From Diorhabda sublineata (taxonomy: Eukaryota > Arthropoda > Insecta > Coleoptera > Chrysomelidae), in contig NC_079477.1 in the NCBI RefSeq assembly GCF_026230105.1, positions 14,947,001 to 15,011,000 on the forward strand: DNA of 64,000 bases, written 5' to 3'. The number at the start of each line of letters is the position of its first letter. Position 1 is the stretch's first letter. Both the position numbers and the translations under genes were made by a program. Under the pieces are notes generated by a model. It was given only the letters and a program-made list of their open reading frames with translations. It did no database searches and was not told the DNA's origin. Positions 12,037-23,130 of the stretch are shown here, piece by piece.

Positions 12037-12550
12037 CAGAGGTCGGTATAAGTCAGCCAACAAATTTCTATTAAGAGAAAAAAATGCAGAGTATAAATGA
12101 ATTTATTGAAAAAAATTACAAAAGGTAACTGTAAGTGCTCAAATTGATGCCCATCTTGATAAATGCATTTACGGCAATGTTTTCCAACAGAGAGGCGGGT
12201 TCAGCGAAGTATGACAAGATGTCCGCGAAGAGTTTCAAATTCTTCCTCAATTGCAGTCGGTAATTGTTACAGATACCGGTTGTCCAGAACGCGGCGCGTC
12301 GGCAATAGGGCTCATAGCGGTGAGTTCGGAAATCCGCTTTCGTCCGCAGATACGACGTACCAAAAAACTCTTTCTTGAAGCGTGAACTTGTTTTGGTTAT
12401 TCATTCTGATAACGCGTCTACTCGACGAGCACGTTTTATCAGGACACAGAGATACTGTCTGAAGCACGAACATGCTTTAGAATTTTTCGACAGTGTTGCC
12501 GGACCTATGACGATTTTTCAAGAGCGTTATCTGACTTTATCCAACCTCTG
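12037..12550 (-). mobile_element. Short mariner-like element with TIRs and TA target duplication
   Basis: The left end reads CAGAGGTCGGTATAAGTCAG and the right end, reverse complemented, CAGAGGTTGGATAAAGTCAG. Both are flanked by TA (12035-12036 and 12551-12552), the target duplication of the Tc1/mariner superfamily. Total length is 514 bp, well below the 1.2 kb or more of an autonomous element, so most of the transposase is missing. It is best read as an internally deleted, non-autonomous copy of a mariner-like family whose transposase ends in a Q/HFEHL motif. Confidence 0.75.
12090..12300 (-). pseudogene. C-terminal transposase remnant in the short element
   Basis: The minus strand reads IEEEFETLRGHLVILR, a stop, then LSVGKHCRKCIYQDGHQFEHL near the left TIR. 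The pattern R...C...GxQFEHL is the usual last segment of mariner-like (IS630/Tc1/mariner) transposases of insects. The same ending, EGRQFEHL, occurs in the larger element at 29464. The DDE catalytic core is absent. A possible N-terminal piece beginning MNNQNKFTLQER lies on the same strand near 12395, so an internal deletion appears to have joined the two ends of the gene. Confidence 0.55.
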
Positions 12551-13199
12551 TATAGCTTTTTGAATCAAGTTTGAATGTTGTACTATGACAACCCACATAT
12601 ATTTCCATATGTGCTCAAATAAGATCGAATTCAATAGGCATTGATACGGTGGCCACTGGAAAGTAGTAATTTCAGGTTTTTTAGTCAATACATTAATAGC
12701 GTATTACACATATGTAAAAACTTTCTCAAACTCAAAACAGGTAATTATTAAATATTCGCCTTCCATATCATCTCAATTTTAAACAATCCCTTCTCCTTCC
12801 AGGTACTACTTCGATATCCTCTGATGACTCTAATCCTGTTTACTCGCTTTTTACCGCAATAACTAATCTTCTTACTGATAAATATTAATCTACAAGGTGT
12901 TTATGGAGTAAAAATTTCTCAAAATTTCTCACAAAAAATTTTTCGAGTTAGATAATCCTTTGAACTTATGTCTCAAAACCTACTGTGGTGTCGCTGTCGC
13001 AATCACGAAGTCATAGGTTCCTTTCGCTTACCTTCAACTTGTTAATATTACAGCATCCTCAAGATATATCACATGAAAGTGAAAGGAAAAATATTTCTAC
13101 GAAATATTTCCATACTCAACAAACTATTTCTTTTTTTCCACCAGTGCTGACCTAGAATTCTGCTTCTCCTTTTTTATGAGTAAATTATGTCAACAAAGA
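12551..13199. other. AT-rich DNA, no gene seen
   Basis: Nothing was recognised, although the minus strand near 13000-13200 may hold the far end of the adjacent retrotransposon. Confidence 0.5.
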
Positions 13200-13690
13200 G
13201 TGTGGATGAAATTTTGTCTCCACCTCAATTTTGCGTCATATATTTCATCTCTCTTATCACTGATTTCATCTTTAACATTCCTCTATATTTTAATTCAAAG
13301 TCCATGATTCGCAGCTGTAAAGCATGGTAGGTCTTACTCCTTTTTCACAATTTCTATTTTTATGTTTTTTTGGTATTCTCTCACTTATCAAGCGCCACAT
13401 TGTGAGTTGTCTAAAGTGACTTCAACTCTCTTTATTACTCTAGTCACTATTTCTGCTAGTGTACTTGTTACTATTAAACTTCGGAAGTTTTTACAATTTC
13501 TTTTGTTGCTATTTTTATATTTAGGTAGTATATTTCCTAAGTTCTGATCTACAGGTATTTATTCATGCTGTATTATATTGTTTATTGATTTGGTTAAATA
13601 ATTTATTCCCTTTTCATTCATATATTTCACAATTTCGGCAGTTATATTGTCTCATTCTGTAGCTCAAATGTTTTCGAAATGTTAATCGAA
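13200..13690 (-). pseudogene. Reverse transcriptase fragment of a non-LTR retrotransposon
   Basis: On the minus strand a frame with one stop reads ITAEIVKYMNEKGINYLTKS, then IPVDQNLGNILPKYK, KRNCKNFRSLIVTSTLAEI and DNSQCGA. These match the N-terminal RT blocks of non-LTR elements (IPxDW...IxPIYKKGD, CxNYRxIxLLxxxxKI, QxGF). Closely following, VRPTMLYSCESWTLN matches the later VxPxLLYGxExW block, and KDEISDKRDEIYDAK resembles the RRDxVRN segment after it. The palm with the YADD motif is missing, so an internal deletion joined the two parts. The product once copied element RNA into DNA at the target site; this copy cannot. Confidence 0.65.
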
Positions 13691-14689
13691 ATATAACCTC
13701 CATCTTTCCATTACTTTTTCCTCTATTTTCCTCTATGTTCGTATTTTTTTAATTGTCTTTAATAATAATCATATTATAATATTTCTTTCTGTCGTCAATT
13801 GTTTTAGGGATCCATGGAATTTTCTTTAACTTAACAGAATTTTGTCATATAAAAGCAATATATCCGTGTTCGATGGAAATTTAATTTTGTTTAGTATATA
13901 GGGTTGATGAAAACTCGAAGCAAACATTTTTTTCTACTTCCAGATATCTGTTATTTTTCTCTATTAAATTTTTCTATTCATTAAAATAACCTATATACCG
14001 TTTAACGTAAGATTGGTACAACCTGACTGTCTACCAATTGAATTTTTAATTTGAGGTCCCAGTTTAAAATATTTGTCTTTTGTTGGTTGTTCAAATTGAG
14101 ATCATCCATCAACCAACGTAACTTTCAAAAATCAAGTAAAAATGAACCTTTATCTGGAAATATTAATATGTTTAAGAATAATTTATGTAATAAATCAAAT
14201 AACAGAATCCTTGGAACTTTAAATTTTAATATTTGCATTAAGTAATTAATCAAACAACACGTATTTCTTAACACGAACCTAATAACCATTAGTTTCTAGG
14301 GACTTTTCCATAGTGACCCTTTAATTGGAATGTGAATTATTTATTTAGTATGTAGTAAGGTCCACGGTACTTAGTTTTAACTACATTTACATAACTAATT
14401 ACCTAGTAAGGTATTAAGCAGAAAACTTTTCATTAAACATCAAATTATTTACAACAATATAACTACGGGGTAGTTTATACAATAATTAAGAGTGGATTAC
14501 TACAAATGGAGCTTAAGTCAATAACCAAAATTATATCTTTTAATAGAATAGAAAATTTTTAATTGTAGATTATCAGCAGGTATGCATATAGAAATAAAAT
14601 AAAGTATCTGAGGGAATAACGTATTGCTGTTTAAATCATAAAAAAAATAATTCAAATGAAATGTATACGAGAATGACGCTAAATGTTTT
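13691..14689. other. AT-rich DNA, no gene seen
   Basis: No homology was recognised. A 64-codon plus-strand frame at 14051-14245 is of the length expected by chance. Confidence 0.6.
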
Positions 14690-15060
14690 GCGGTACCATC
14701 TTTTCAATAAAATACTTTCATTTATGTTCAAAGAAATTATCACGAACATCAATGCACTTTTATATTGAAGTTGTTACAACTTATGAGGTAGAAACCCGGT
14801 CATTCCTAAGAAAGCTATTAAAAAATTGTTTCTTAGGACAGAGATAATCAGAATTCAATTCAATTATGCAAATAAGGCGAATAGCGAAATGTTTGTTAGA
14901 GTTACTTTTACGACAACCTGTGTTGTATGTGAGGATACACTATCATGATGCAACATCAATCCACGAATACTGGTTAACTTAAGAAGCGTAGGTGAGTATT
15001 TTGTGGTGTATCAGTTTACTGTAACTGTACGATTGTTTTCAAGCCCAATTACTTTCACTA
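14690..15060 (-). pseudogene. Mariner transposase fragment (C-terminal half)
   Basis: The minus strand reads LENNRTVTVN, then SIRGLMLHHDSVSSHT, and after a decayed stretch KCIDVRDNFFEHK before a stop. These match the L-EDRRTVT, GxLLLHHDNASSHT and RCIDxxGxYFEKQ segments of DD34D mariner transposases. The second catalytic aspartate is kept in HHD, but the SPDLAPSD motif holding the third is no longer readable and stops and frameshifts intervene. The N-terminal half was not found upstream. It appears to be from a different mariner lineage than the copies at 51-58 kb, whose tails read GDYxEK or GEYVE. Confidence 0.6.
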
Positions 15061-17039
15061 ATTACGTACTACAAACGAAAACTGATATAGATCCAATTCC
15101 AAGAGTTACCTCAATCAGTACATTGGTATATCTGGGATAAGTCTCCCTCTTTTAATGTTTCCAAAAAGTAGTTAAAGAATATCGCCTACAAGCAAGTTCT
15201 CCTTGTAAAATGTAATGGGATGAGACTAGGTGACCTTGTTGTCCATTCTAAGGATCCACGTCGTCTAGTTCATCGTTCAGGTAAGATCTTGTTCAAATAT
15301 TTACGTTCCTGTACACAATAATAATAACCTTGGTCTTATTGTAAAATTATGTATTTTGTACGATTCGTAATCATATCAGTTAGAGCAGTTATAAGTTCAA
15401 TTCACAACATTTTTCGCCATTTGAATTTCCATCAATAAATATTGGGCTTACAAGATATACACCCATATATTCATGTTCTTGAGAAATTATGCACAGATTT
15501 TACGAAACCATCTGTCATTCTCATCAGACCAGTACCTTTGAATTCGAATGTTAAAGGTAAAATTGAATGTACTCGTAGCTTCATCACTAAAAACTATATA
15601 CATAGGATTTTGTTGACGAAAATGAGTTATATTTACGATATAATCAATTTATCTAGACCATATCTGTTAATTCGTGAATCATTCATTATAGAGTCATATT
15701 TTCTCAGTATCTGTTTTTGACTGACATCGTAACCGACACTTCTGCTAGATAAAGATTAGCGCAGCGATTAATATGAATGCTTATGAACTTTTATTACTGT
15801 TCACTGAATGGAAAAAAGTGAAAATAATACATTATTTAACAATCGTTACATGTTTTGATATTGCTTAGTTGTGGTCTACTATTCACTGTTTATGATTTCA
15901 AATTAAGAGCCACCCTTTGATGTTTTAACAAAATTGCAGTGTGGCTGTTACCTGTGAGTGGTTGATCGAAATACTTGTATACCGGTAGTTACTTAAAATC
16001 GACATGGACGAACGATTTTTTTAATCTTCAACAAAAGGAGTTAAGAAGAGGGAGCCAAGACTTACCTCCATAATGTATGTATAAAAATTACTGTTTTTAA
16101 AAAATGAATGCAATTAAATTAATAAAAATTATCTCAATAGAATTATTACAAGTATTCGTATTCAGACATGGGGTAATAAAATTGAGGACACAATGTATAT
16201 TCCAGGGTTAATGTGATTCAGCGAACTAGAAACAAATCATTCACAAATTTTATAGTCCGATAAACATTGAAAATATCCAAAGTTACTAGGAAAGGCGGTA
16301 TGTGTGTTTCTGAGAGTTTAGACGTAACGTAATATTATCTTGAGTCACGATTTGTGCACCGGCTGCGATCAACAGAAAAAGAAGGATTGTGAAGGAAAAG
16401 AGATGTTGTACGTGCGTCGCATTCCCGATTTGTACCTCTAGCATTCACAGTCTAAGGAACTAGTGATGAATTGATAGACACGGATTTGTAAGATACAGAT
16501 CCTGACTGGTACAGAAAATAAAGCTGTATATATGTATATAATTATAAATGTTGATATTGCTGATCTTTCAAAGCGATTTTTTTTCAATATAGTAAATCGT
16601 TAATTGAATTAGGTAATTGGAAAATATGAGTATCAAAAAAAGTTTTTTGACATTAAAATAATTCATACCCTACTTTAAAACAAATCTTGAGGAAGTTTTT
16701 GATGAATGAACTTTATTGATAGCTCAAATTAAGAGCTTTTCATTTCACAAACAGTGGACGGAAATTTCACCATCACAGAAGGTTATTAAATATATTGAGA
16801 AATTGTCTGTTACTCAGTTACTAAGTTGAGTTAAACAGAGTAAAAACAAGAATATTTAGAATAGTACATACATTTTTCTTGAATATGCGTTTCACATTTG
16901 GTTGAACTTGAAAATCTTTATATATCCAAGAAAATATTCGATACACTATAACTATTTGCGAAATAAATAAAATATTGATTCGAAGAATTAGTCTGTAAAT
17001 TAAAATATACTAACCAATTAATTTTTTCAACTGGAACCT
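15061..17039. other. AT-rich DNA, no gene identified
   Basis: Open frames at 15442-15720 (plus, 92 codons) and shorter ones have no recognised product. A less AT-rich patch near 16260-16480 includes a short cysteine-containing frame without a clear family. Confidence 0.5.
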
Positions 17040-17260
17040 ATTTGAATAACTGGAGGACCTGGACTTCCAGATATGTTTTTTGAGAACAAATATAATTATA
17101 TGCAAGAGATAACTAACAGGCTACATAACAACTTAACGCCATTGGAATTAAACATAAACAGTAAAAAAATAATGATATTACGAAACTGCAAAACCGATAT
17201 AGAAAGCGCGACCTATATCAACAACTACTAAAACACCGACAGGTGCCCTTGGGCACTATG
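17040..17260 (+). pseudogene. Reverse transcriptase palm fragment of a non-LTR retrotransposon
   Basis: Across two frames the plus strand reads EDLDF (the start of the LEDLDFADD catalytic block), then YNYMQEITNRLHNNLTPLEL and NINSKKIMIL. This is the sequence after the catalytic aspartates in non-LTR RTs, where a Q/MxxLxxxxxxxGLKIN-x-KKTKxM pattern is typical. The ADD aspartates themselves are lost. Near 17240 CPWALCNDEEPVN resembles a zinc-knuckle-like tail and may mean a later part has been joined on. The rest of the ORF is absent. Confidence 0.5.
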
Positions 17261-20200
17261 TAACGATGAGGAACCAGTAAATTGTTATTAGAAAATTACA
17301 AATTCGTGAATATTTCAAATAAAAATAATGTAAACGATATAAGAAAGTCATAGTTTTATATGAAAAGATAAACACAATCAGTAATGTATAAATTAATATG
17401 ATCTATAATTAGAATTTGAGAAATTATGTGAGATAGATAAAATATAATGCTTTGTTAGTTTGTTACCGAACTACCATATAAATCTTTAGATCTGCAAACT
17501 TTTAGTTTCATGAAATAATACTCAAGCAATATGTTGGTGCAGTCCTAATTTGAAGTTTATCGAAGCTTTAGCTTTCTCCCAGTGCCATTTCAAACAGACA
17601 ATTTATATATATTCAAATAATTTATGAAAATCTAATAGCAGTTCTACCCGACCGATTTTCTTAATTTTTTGACCTATTTTTGCCTAGATTTGTCATCAAG
17701 TATTCAAAGACACTCAACTTTGCCCTTTTCAAGTTATACATTATTAACATTATTCTTATCTCGTTCATTTCCGATGTTTTTTCTTTCATAATTATCTCAA
17801 GTTCTAATTGAGGTGAGTTGTTCGTTTTGGTTTAGTCAGTAAATCAAGCCCTTTTATTTGAGATATAATATGACATCCAACATGATGGCTGACCTTTTGA
17901 CTGTGACCCGATACGTTTTGTATCCCTTTGACGAAATAAGAATCGATATATTTTATGACAGAGCTATAATTATCCACACAGTCATTGCTACGAAACAGCA
18001 CGGATCCTCTCTAAATATTAAAGTTATTGCAATTTTATCGAGTCAATTTTATCTTAAGGAATTTTGTACTACTCACTGAATATAAAAATGGAAAAGAAGC
18101 ATAATTTGCATTATCTACGTATTTCAAAAAACGAATACATTCAATACATTCCTCTATGACAAATAAAAGATGAGGATACTTATCTTGAAAAGAAATGGTG
18201 GTTTGAAGCAATATTACAACAAATTTATTCCAACGATTCATTATTGTTGTCATATGAGGTGTGAAATCACATTAATTTGTTTTAGGAATGATAGTGACTA
18301 TTGTGCAATAATTAATTAACGAAATAGACAAACTGACGAAAAACGTATAGTACAAGACCACTGATTTGAAACAGTATTTAGAGGCATTTTATTTACTATT
18401 GGCCTCTTGAAATCAACTCTTTAGCTTAAGAAACGGTGGCTCAAATAATTATGAAAGTGTATGCTTGCGCTGAAAAATTCCGAAATCAAGGTAATGTAAG
18501 AGGTAGAAATTGTATTTTGGAAAAAGTTGAAAGTATGTTCACTATGCTTAAAAGTAATAGCAATCTATGTCGGGAAATCGAGGACCATTTCTTTGTTAGC
18601 AGTTTCCAATAGAAGTGCTACTACTTTTTCATATTTGGAACCACACACAACACGTTAAAAGAATGTGAGATTATGCTAAATGCATAAAAAGAGACAATAC
18701 TTTACTTGAGAAATTACTCTTTAAAGTTCATGTAGCGGACGATGTTTGATGACCAGTATCACTCAAGACAAAGGCAAAGCAAAAGTGTTATTTTGTTATT
18801 TAGTTATTATTAATAACGGGTTACCTTTTAATCTTGACATTTAAGGAAGTAAAAGTATGCCTATATTATATTGTGACAACTATTTAAGAAATATGTACAA
18901 AAATCTATAGTATGTCTTATCGTATTTTTATATTTTGAGTTGAATCAAAATTCAATTATTTTTTGTTAAAAAGTCCTGCCCTGAAATAGCAACAACCACA
19001 CCAACGACGACATGATCTTTGATTTGCATACATTTATCCACGCACCAGATGTTAGTGACTACTGTGCAATATAGTTAACGTCTGGGTTTTATGCTTAAGC
19101 TTGAATTCAATGAAAACGATTAAAATTTCAGGAATGAGCTAGATACTCGCTACTCCATGTTCCTCTCTACCTAGACGTGCAAGTTGTCGTTATACAGTGG
19201 TATAACAAAAAGGGTTAAATTAAATTGTTTTTTTTATAATTCAATGAAGAATTTGAGTCAGATCACTTGTTAAGTGAGTAAATTAATGTTTTTATTTAAA
19301 TTATCTGAGCATAGTAACATTTCGAACTATTTTAAATATTGGATTTCTTGTTTTATAGCTATTATAATTTATTTTTTACTTTAACAATTAGTTTTTGCTA
19401 TGAAGTTGTTTCCAAATTTCCATTTATAATGAAAATGAAATCTGAAAAGCATATTTCTAATTCACGTAAGTCCTACTTGTTTCTCATGTTCTTCTTGTTG
19501 TACATAAAAAAAGATGTTATAAAGTTGCCTGCAGAGCCAATAGTATTGAGATCAAAACATATATTTGTGTATTTACTACTAAATATAGTAACAGAAGATA
19601 TTCTTCACATTACCTATGGAAGACAATCTTGAAATGTGAACAATTACAAATGAATTCAATCCAAAACAAAACCTAACCAGATATTCAATATGTAGGATGT
19701 TATCATAATAGAATTAATATAATGGTATTTAAATAACTCATAAAATATCTTTTACCATCCATAACCGATTTCAATTATGAAAATAACGATTAAATTTTTC
19801 GTTATTACTATCATTAGTATTTAAACATCATTAAAAAAGCTATTAAATAAACAATGTAAGTTTTCTAGCCTTTATGACGTCAAGAAAAATTCTATTGTGG
19901 TCAGTATTTATGGAATGAAATAATTTACTACGATAACCTTGTAGCACAAATAAATGTAGTAACACATACCAAGCATTTTCTAAACGTTTTTCCCTGTCCA
20001 TAAATTATACGAAAAAACATCAACATAAATTTCATTCATAGCTAGGTCATGTATGATCGAAAATTAGACTATTGCATTTTATTGATGCTACAATGTTTAA
20101 TTGTGACAGCAAAGTTTGAATAATCAATCTTCTTTATTGTATAAAACATACCTAAAACACACATGCACAATCAAATCATTAAGAATCAAAATAGTAAAAA

Positions 20201-20276
20201 TTCTTCATCAAAAAATGATAAGATATTATTCTATCATAGCAACTCTCATGTAGCAGCTCCCATACTCGAACGACGG
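17261..20276. other. AT-rich DNA with an unassigned coding-like block
   Basis: Both strands are open over 17804-18079 (65 codons minus, 73 plus) in a less AT-rich patch, which suggests relic sequence of some repeat, but no motif was recognised. A 97-codon frame at 19339-19632 (plus) is also unassigned. The remainder shows nothing. Confidence 0.45.
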
Positions 20277-20820
20277 GGCTTAGATTGGGCCAAGGGTGGG
20301 AAACCTGGCCTTGGCAAACCAATAATGGCCCAAGTCTGGTTGAATCTGGGTAAACCGAACTCGGCTATGGTATAGTCAGTCAGGCCTGGCAGAATTCTGA
20401 ATGACTATATAAAGTTTTGTTCTATTATTTTATCCATAATAGATATCTTAACATTAAAAGTAATAAGTTTTTATGAATAAAATTCTTTCATGCAAAAAAG
20501 ACAATAAAAAATAGTATCACTTCTTTATATGTTTAATTATTTAACTAAGATTTTTATACACATTAATTAGTAGAGTGCATTAATAAAAAATTTTCATAAA
20601 ATTAAAATTTTATTAACAATATATTAAAAATCTATTTTTACAAACAACCAGTTGGTACAGGGATGTAAACTAGTCTTGGGTTTATCTAGGCAAGCAGGCC
20701 TGGTCCAGGCTTGCAAACCCAGCAAGGGACATTGTTATCATCCCAGAGTCCCACCAAGTCTGGGCCAATAACGGTTTCCAAGCTAGTGCCAGAGTTGTAC
20801 ATACTTGTCCCAAGCCTGGA
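20277..20820. mobile_element. GC-rich inverted repeat around an AT-rich core
   Basis: Arms at about 20277-20396 and 20690-20820 are GC-rich islands in AT-rich DNA and are imperfect inverted copies. The left arm reads AATAATGGCCCAAGTCTGG; the right arm reverse complemented reads GTTATTGGCCCAGACTTGG. Both contain words such as GGCCTGG. The 290-base core is very AT-rich and non-coding. The form fits a non-autonomous foldback or MITE-type element. No target duplication was clear and the family is unknown. Confidence 0.5.
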
Positions 20821-23032
20821 CCTATAGTAAAATCTTATATGGGCTGTCACCTCTTTAAATGACATGATTTGTGGAGTTCCGATTTAACATAAAGTGAAGA
20901 TTTTTTGCTCCAGTAGAAATCCAATGTCATTTGATTGAAGACAACCAATGAGTACATTATACTGAAAACACGTTATCACGTTACCATTGATTTATTTCCA
21001 TTATGACGTTATTATTATTTTTGCTCTGTATTTTGCCATAATTAGCAAAAAATTTTCTATCCAAATAACCCCCTGGAACATTGATAAATACTCACAAATT
21101 TTATAACAACTTTCTCAAGCTTATTGCTTATAAGCTTTTAAGTATAAAGCCTACGAAAAAATTTTTTCCAACAATTATCAATGCAGCAAAAAGTTTCGTA
21201 TATACAACCAAATATATGTTTGGCGTTTCGCAAGGGAAGGGGTAAAAAATGTTTCAATCATTTTGCTTAGTTTTCATGTTGCCATTAATAATTTAGGGAT
21301 CGGATTATGTATTAATTCATGAAATTTTCTCAAGAATACCATATAGTTACGATGCCATACTACAATTCAATTTGATATTTTCATTTTTATAAAGACTAAC
21401 TGCCTTTTTTCTAAAACACTGTTTACTACGAAAGTTTGACAGAGTTGGTAACACTATGGCGTGGAATTTTCAGTAATCGTTCGTTCGCCTTACTGTTGAG
21501 AAAGTTGAGTTGGATTGGGTTAGGATTGGTTAGGTTGGATTAGGTTAGTTTATTATTATTTTGTATTTCATTCAAAATCTCTACCAAATATAAAGTTAAC
21601 GATCTAAAAGTTCTATGTAGTCACTACTCATATACACCCAACATAAAATTGAATTGTACATTACTTGAAGAAACGCTCCCTTTACGGGGCCAGGGGCACG
21701 GAGAATTCCTTAATACGATTTCGATTTATACTAGTCAGTACTGATTTACACTTGACATAACTTCCACAATGGCTTCTCCAAGGTTTTTATAGTACTAATC
21801 ATTACTTAGAAATAGGAAATATCCATATATGCTATAGATCTATCACAAACTATGCGTGGAGGAACCGATTACAACTATTAATTGAAAGTGAAATTGGATA
21901 AAAGAAAAAACTAAATTTTTAGTAATGTAGTTAATAATTACAATGAATAAGTAAAAAGTTGTAGCAGTCTCGGAGCGAGAAACTATAGCGTATTTTTTAC
22001 CGTTAGCAATTAGTAAATATTAATGAAAATCTTAATTTATAAAAGGAAGTGACGTTACTACCTTAATCAAAATATTATTTGACATTAACAACTTGCAAAA
22101 CAGATTTCTATTTTAATATGCATGTTGTAGGTGCTCTATTTATCAATATAATTTTATACCTTATCAATGTTTAGTAATTTTTACTTGTTTTCATAATCAC
22201 ATTTCGGTTAATTTAATAGGTTTTTTCCTAATAATACCCGAAATTTCATACATTTCGACACATCCACACCTATACAAAAATTAAATGCAAAAACCCGAGC
22301 CCGAGTGAAAATGCGCTAAAAAGTATGAGATTTAGAATTGTATTTTTAGTTGAATGAAGTATCAAGATGGTCTGACGAATGACTGGTTTCCATTTATTGA
22401 CATCACTTGGAATAAACGGACATTATATCCTTAGTTTTCATCATGTTTCTGGTGTCATCTAACAATATTATACTTAATAGACATATAAAGTCGAGAGATG
22501 AATTCAAAGTTGAAAACAATTAGAGGAATCAAGAAAAAATTATGTAAAAATCATTTAGCATGTGTTTCGTTCCCTGAAATTATTTGTAAACGGTTCATTA
22601 ATTTGAAAAAAACCTGAAATAAAATACCTAAAAAAAGTAGTTTTTGGATTTCAAGATTTCAGATTAAAAAGTTTCTATAAATATAAAATAAAATAATAAT
22701 AATAATAACTTTCTCCTCTCTACAGAGCACAAATGAAAGTTAACTGTTGACTTGACACCTGTTAAAAATAAAATAATATAATTTTGATGACAATTTTGAA
22801 ATTTTGAAAAACTATATCATCATCCTATACATATAAGACAGTTTATTTCCATCTACTTGGATTTTGGGCACTTCATACATCTGGAAAACTTTCATGATAT
22901 TTATACCAACAACATTCCTCTCTTTTTTTCTTAAGCCTTAATTTAGTTTGAATCATATGAACACATAAGTTATTTTAAAATTTTCGCCCTATGAAAATCT
23001 CCAAAAAATGTGCAAGACTTACAAGACAAAGA
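20821..23032. other. AT-rich DNA, no gene seen
   Basis: A few less AT-rich patches occur (for example 21665-21710). A run of GGTTAGG-like words lies at 21513-21550. A short (AAT)n tract is at about 22690-22708. No coding homology was recognised. Confidence 0.5.
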
Positions 23033-23130
23033 CCAAGACTAGATCCTACATACAAGACCTAAACCACTTAATACAGTGCAAGATCCAAACCACATATGCA
23101 AGATGTAGACCAAGACAAACCTAGTCTTGG
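23033..23130. repeat. Small inverted repeat with CAAGAC-rich interior
   Basis: CCAAGACTAG at 23033-23042 is the exact reverse complement of CTAGTCTTGG at 23121-23130. Between them words like CAAGACC and CAAGATC recur irregularly. It could be a tiny foldback or degenerate minisatellite. Confidence 0.4.

Noticed and set aside
12163..12563. Arg-rich plus-strand frames of 71 and 62 codons
   Set aside because: They are antisense to the transposase remnant inside the 514-bp element.
21513..21550. GGTTAGG-like words resembling the insect telomere repeat TTAGG
   Set aside because: The units are irregular and few; similar words occur singly near 2351 and 50141. There is no telomeric array.
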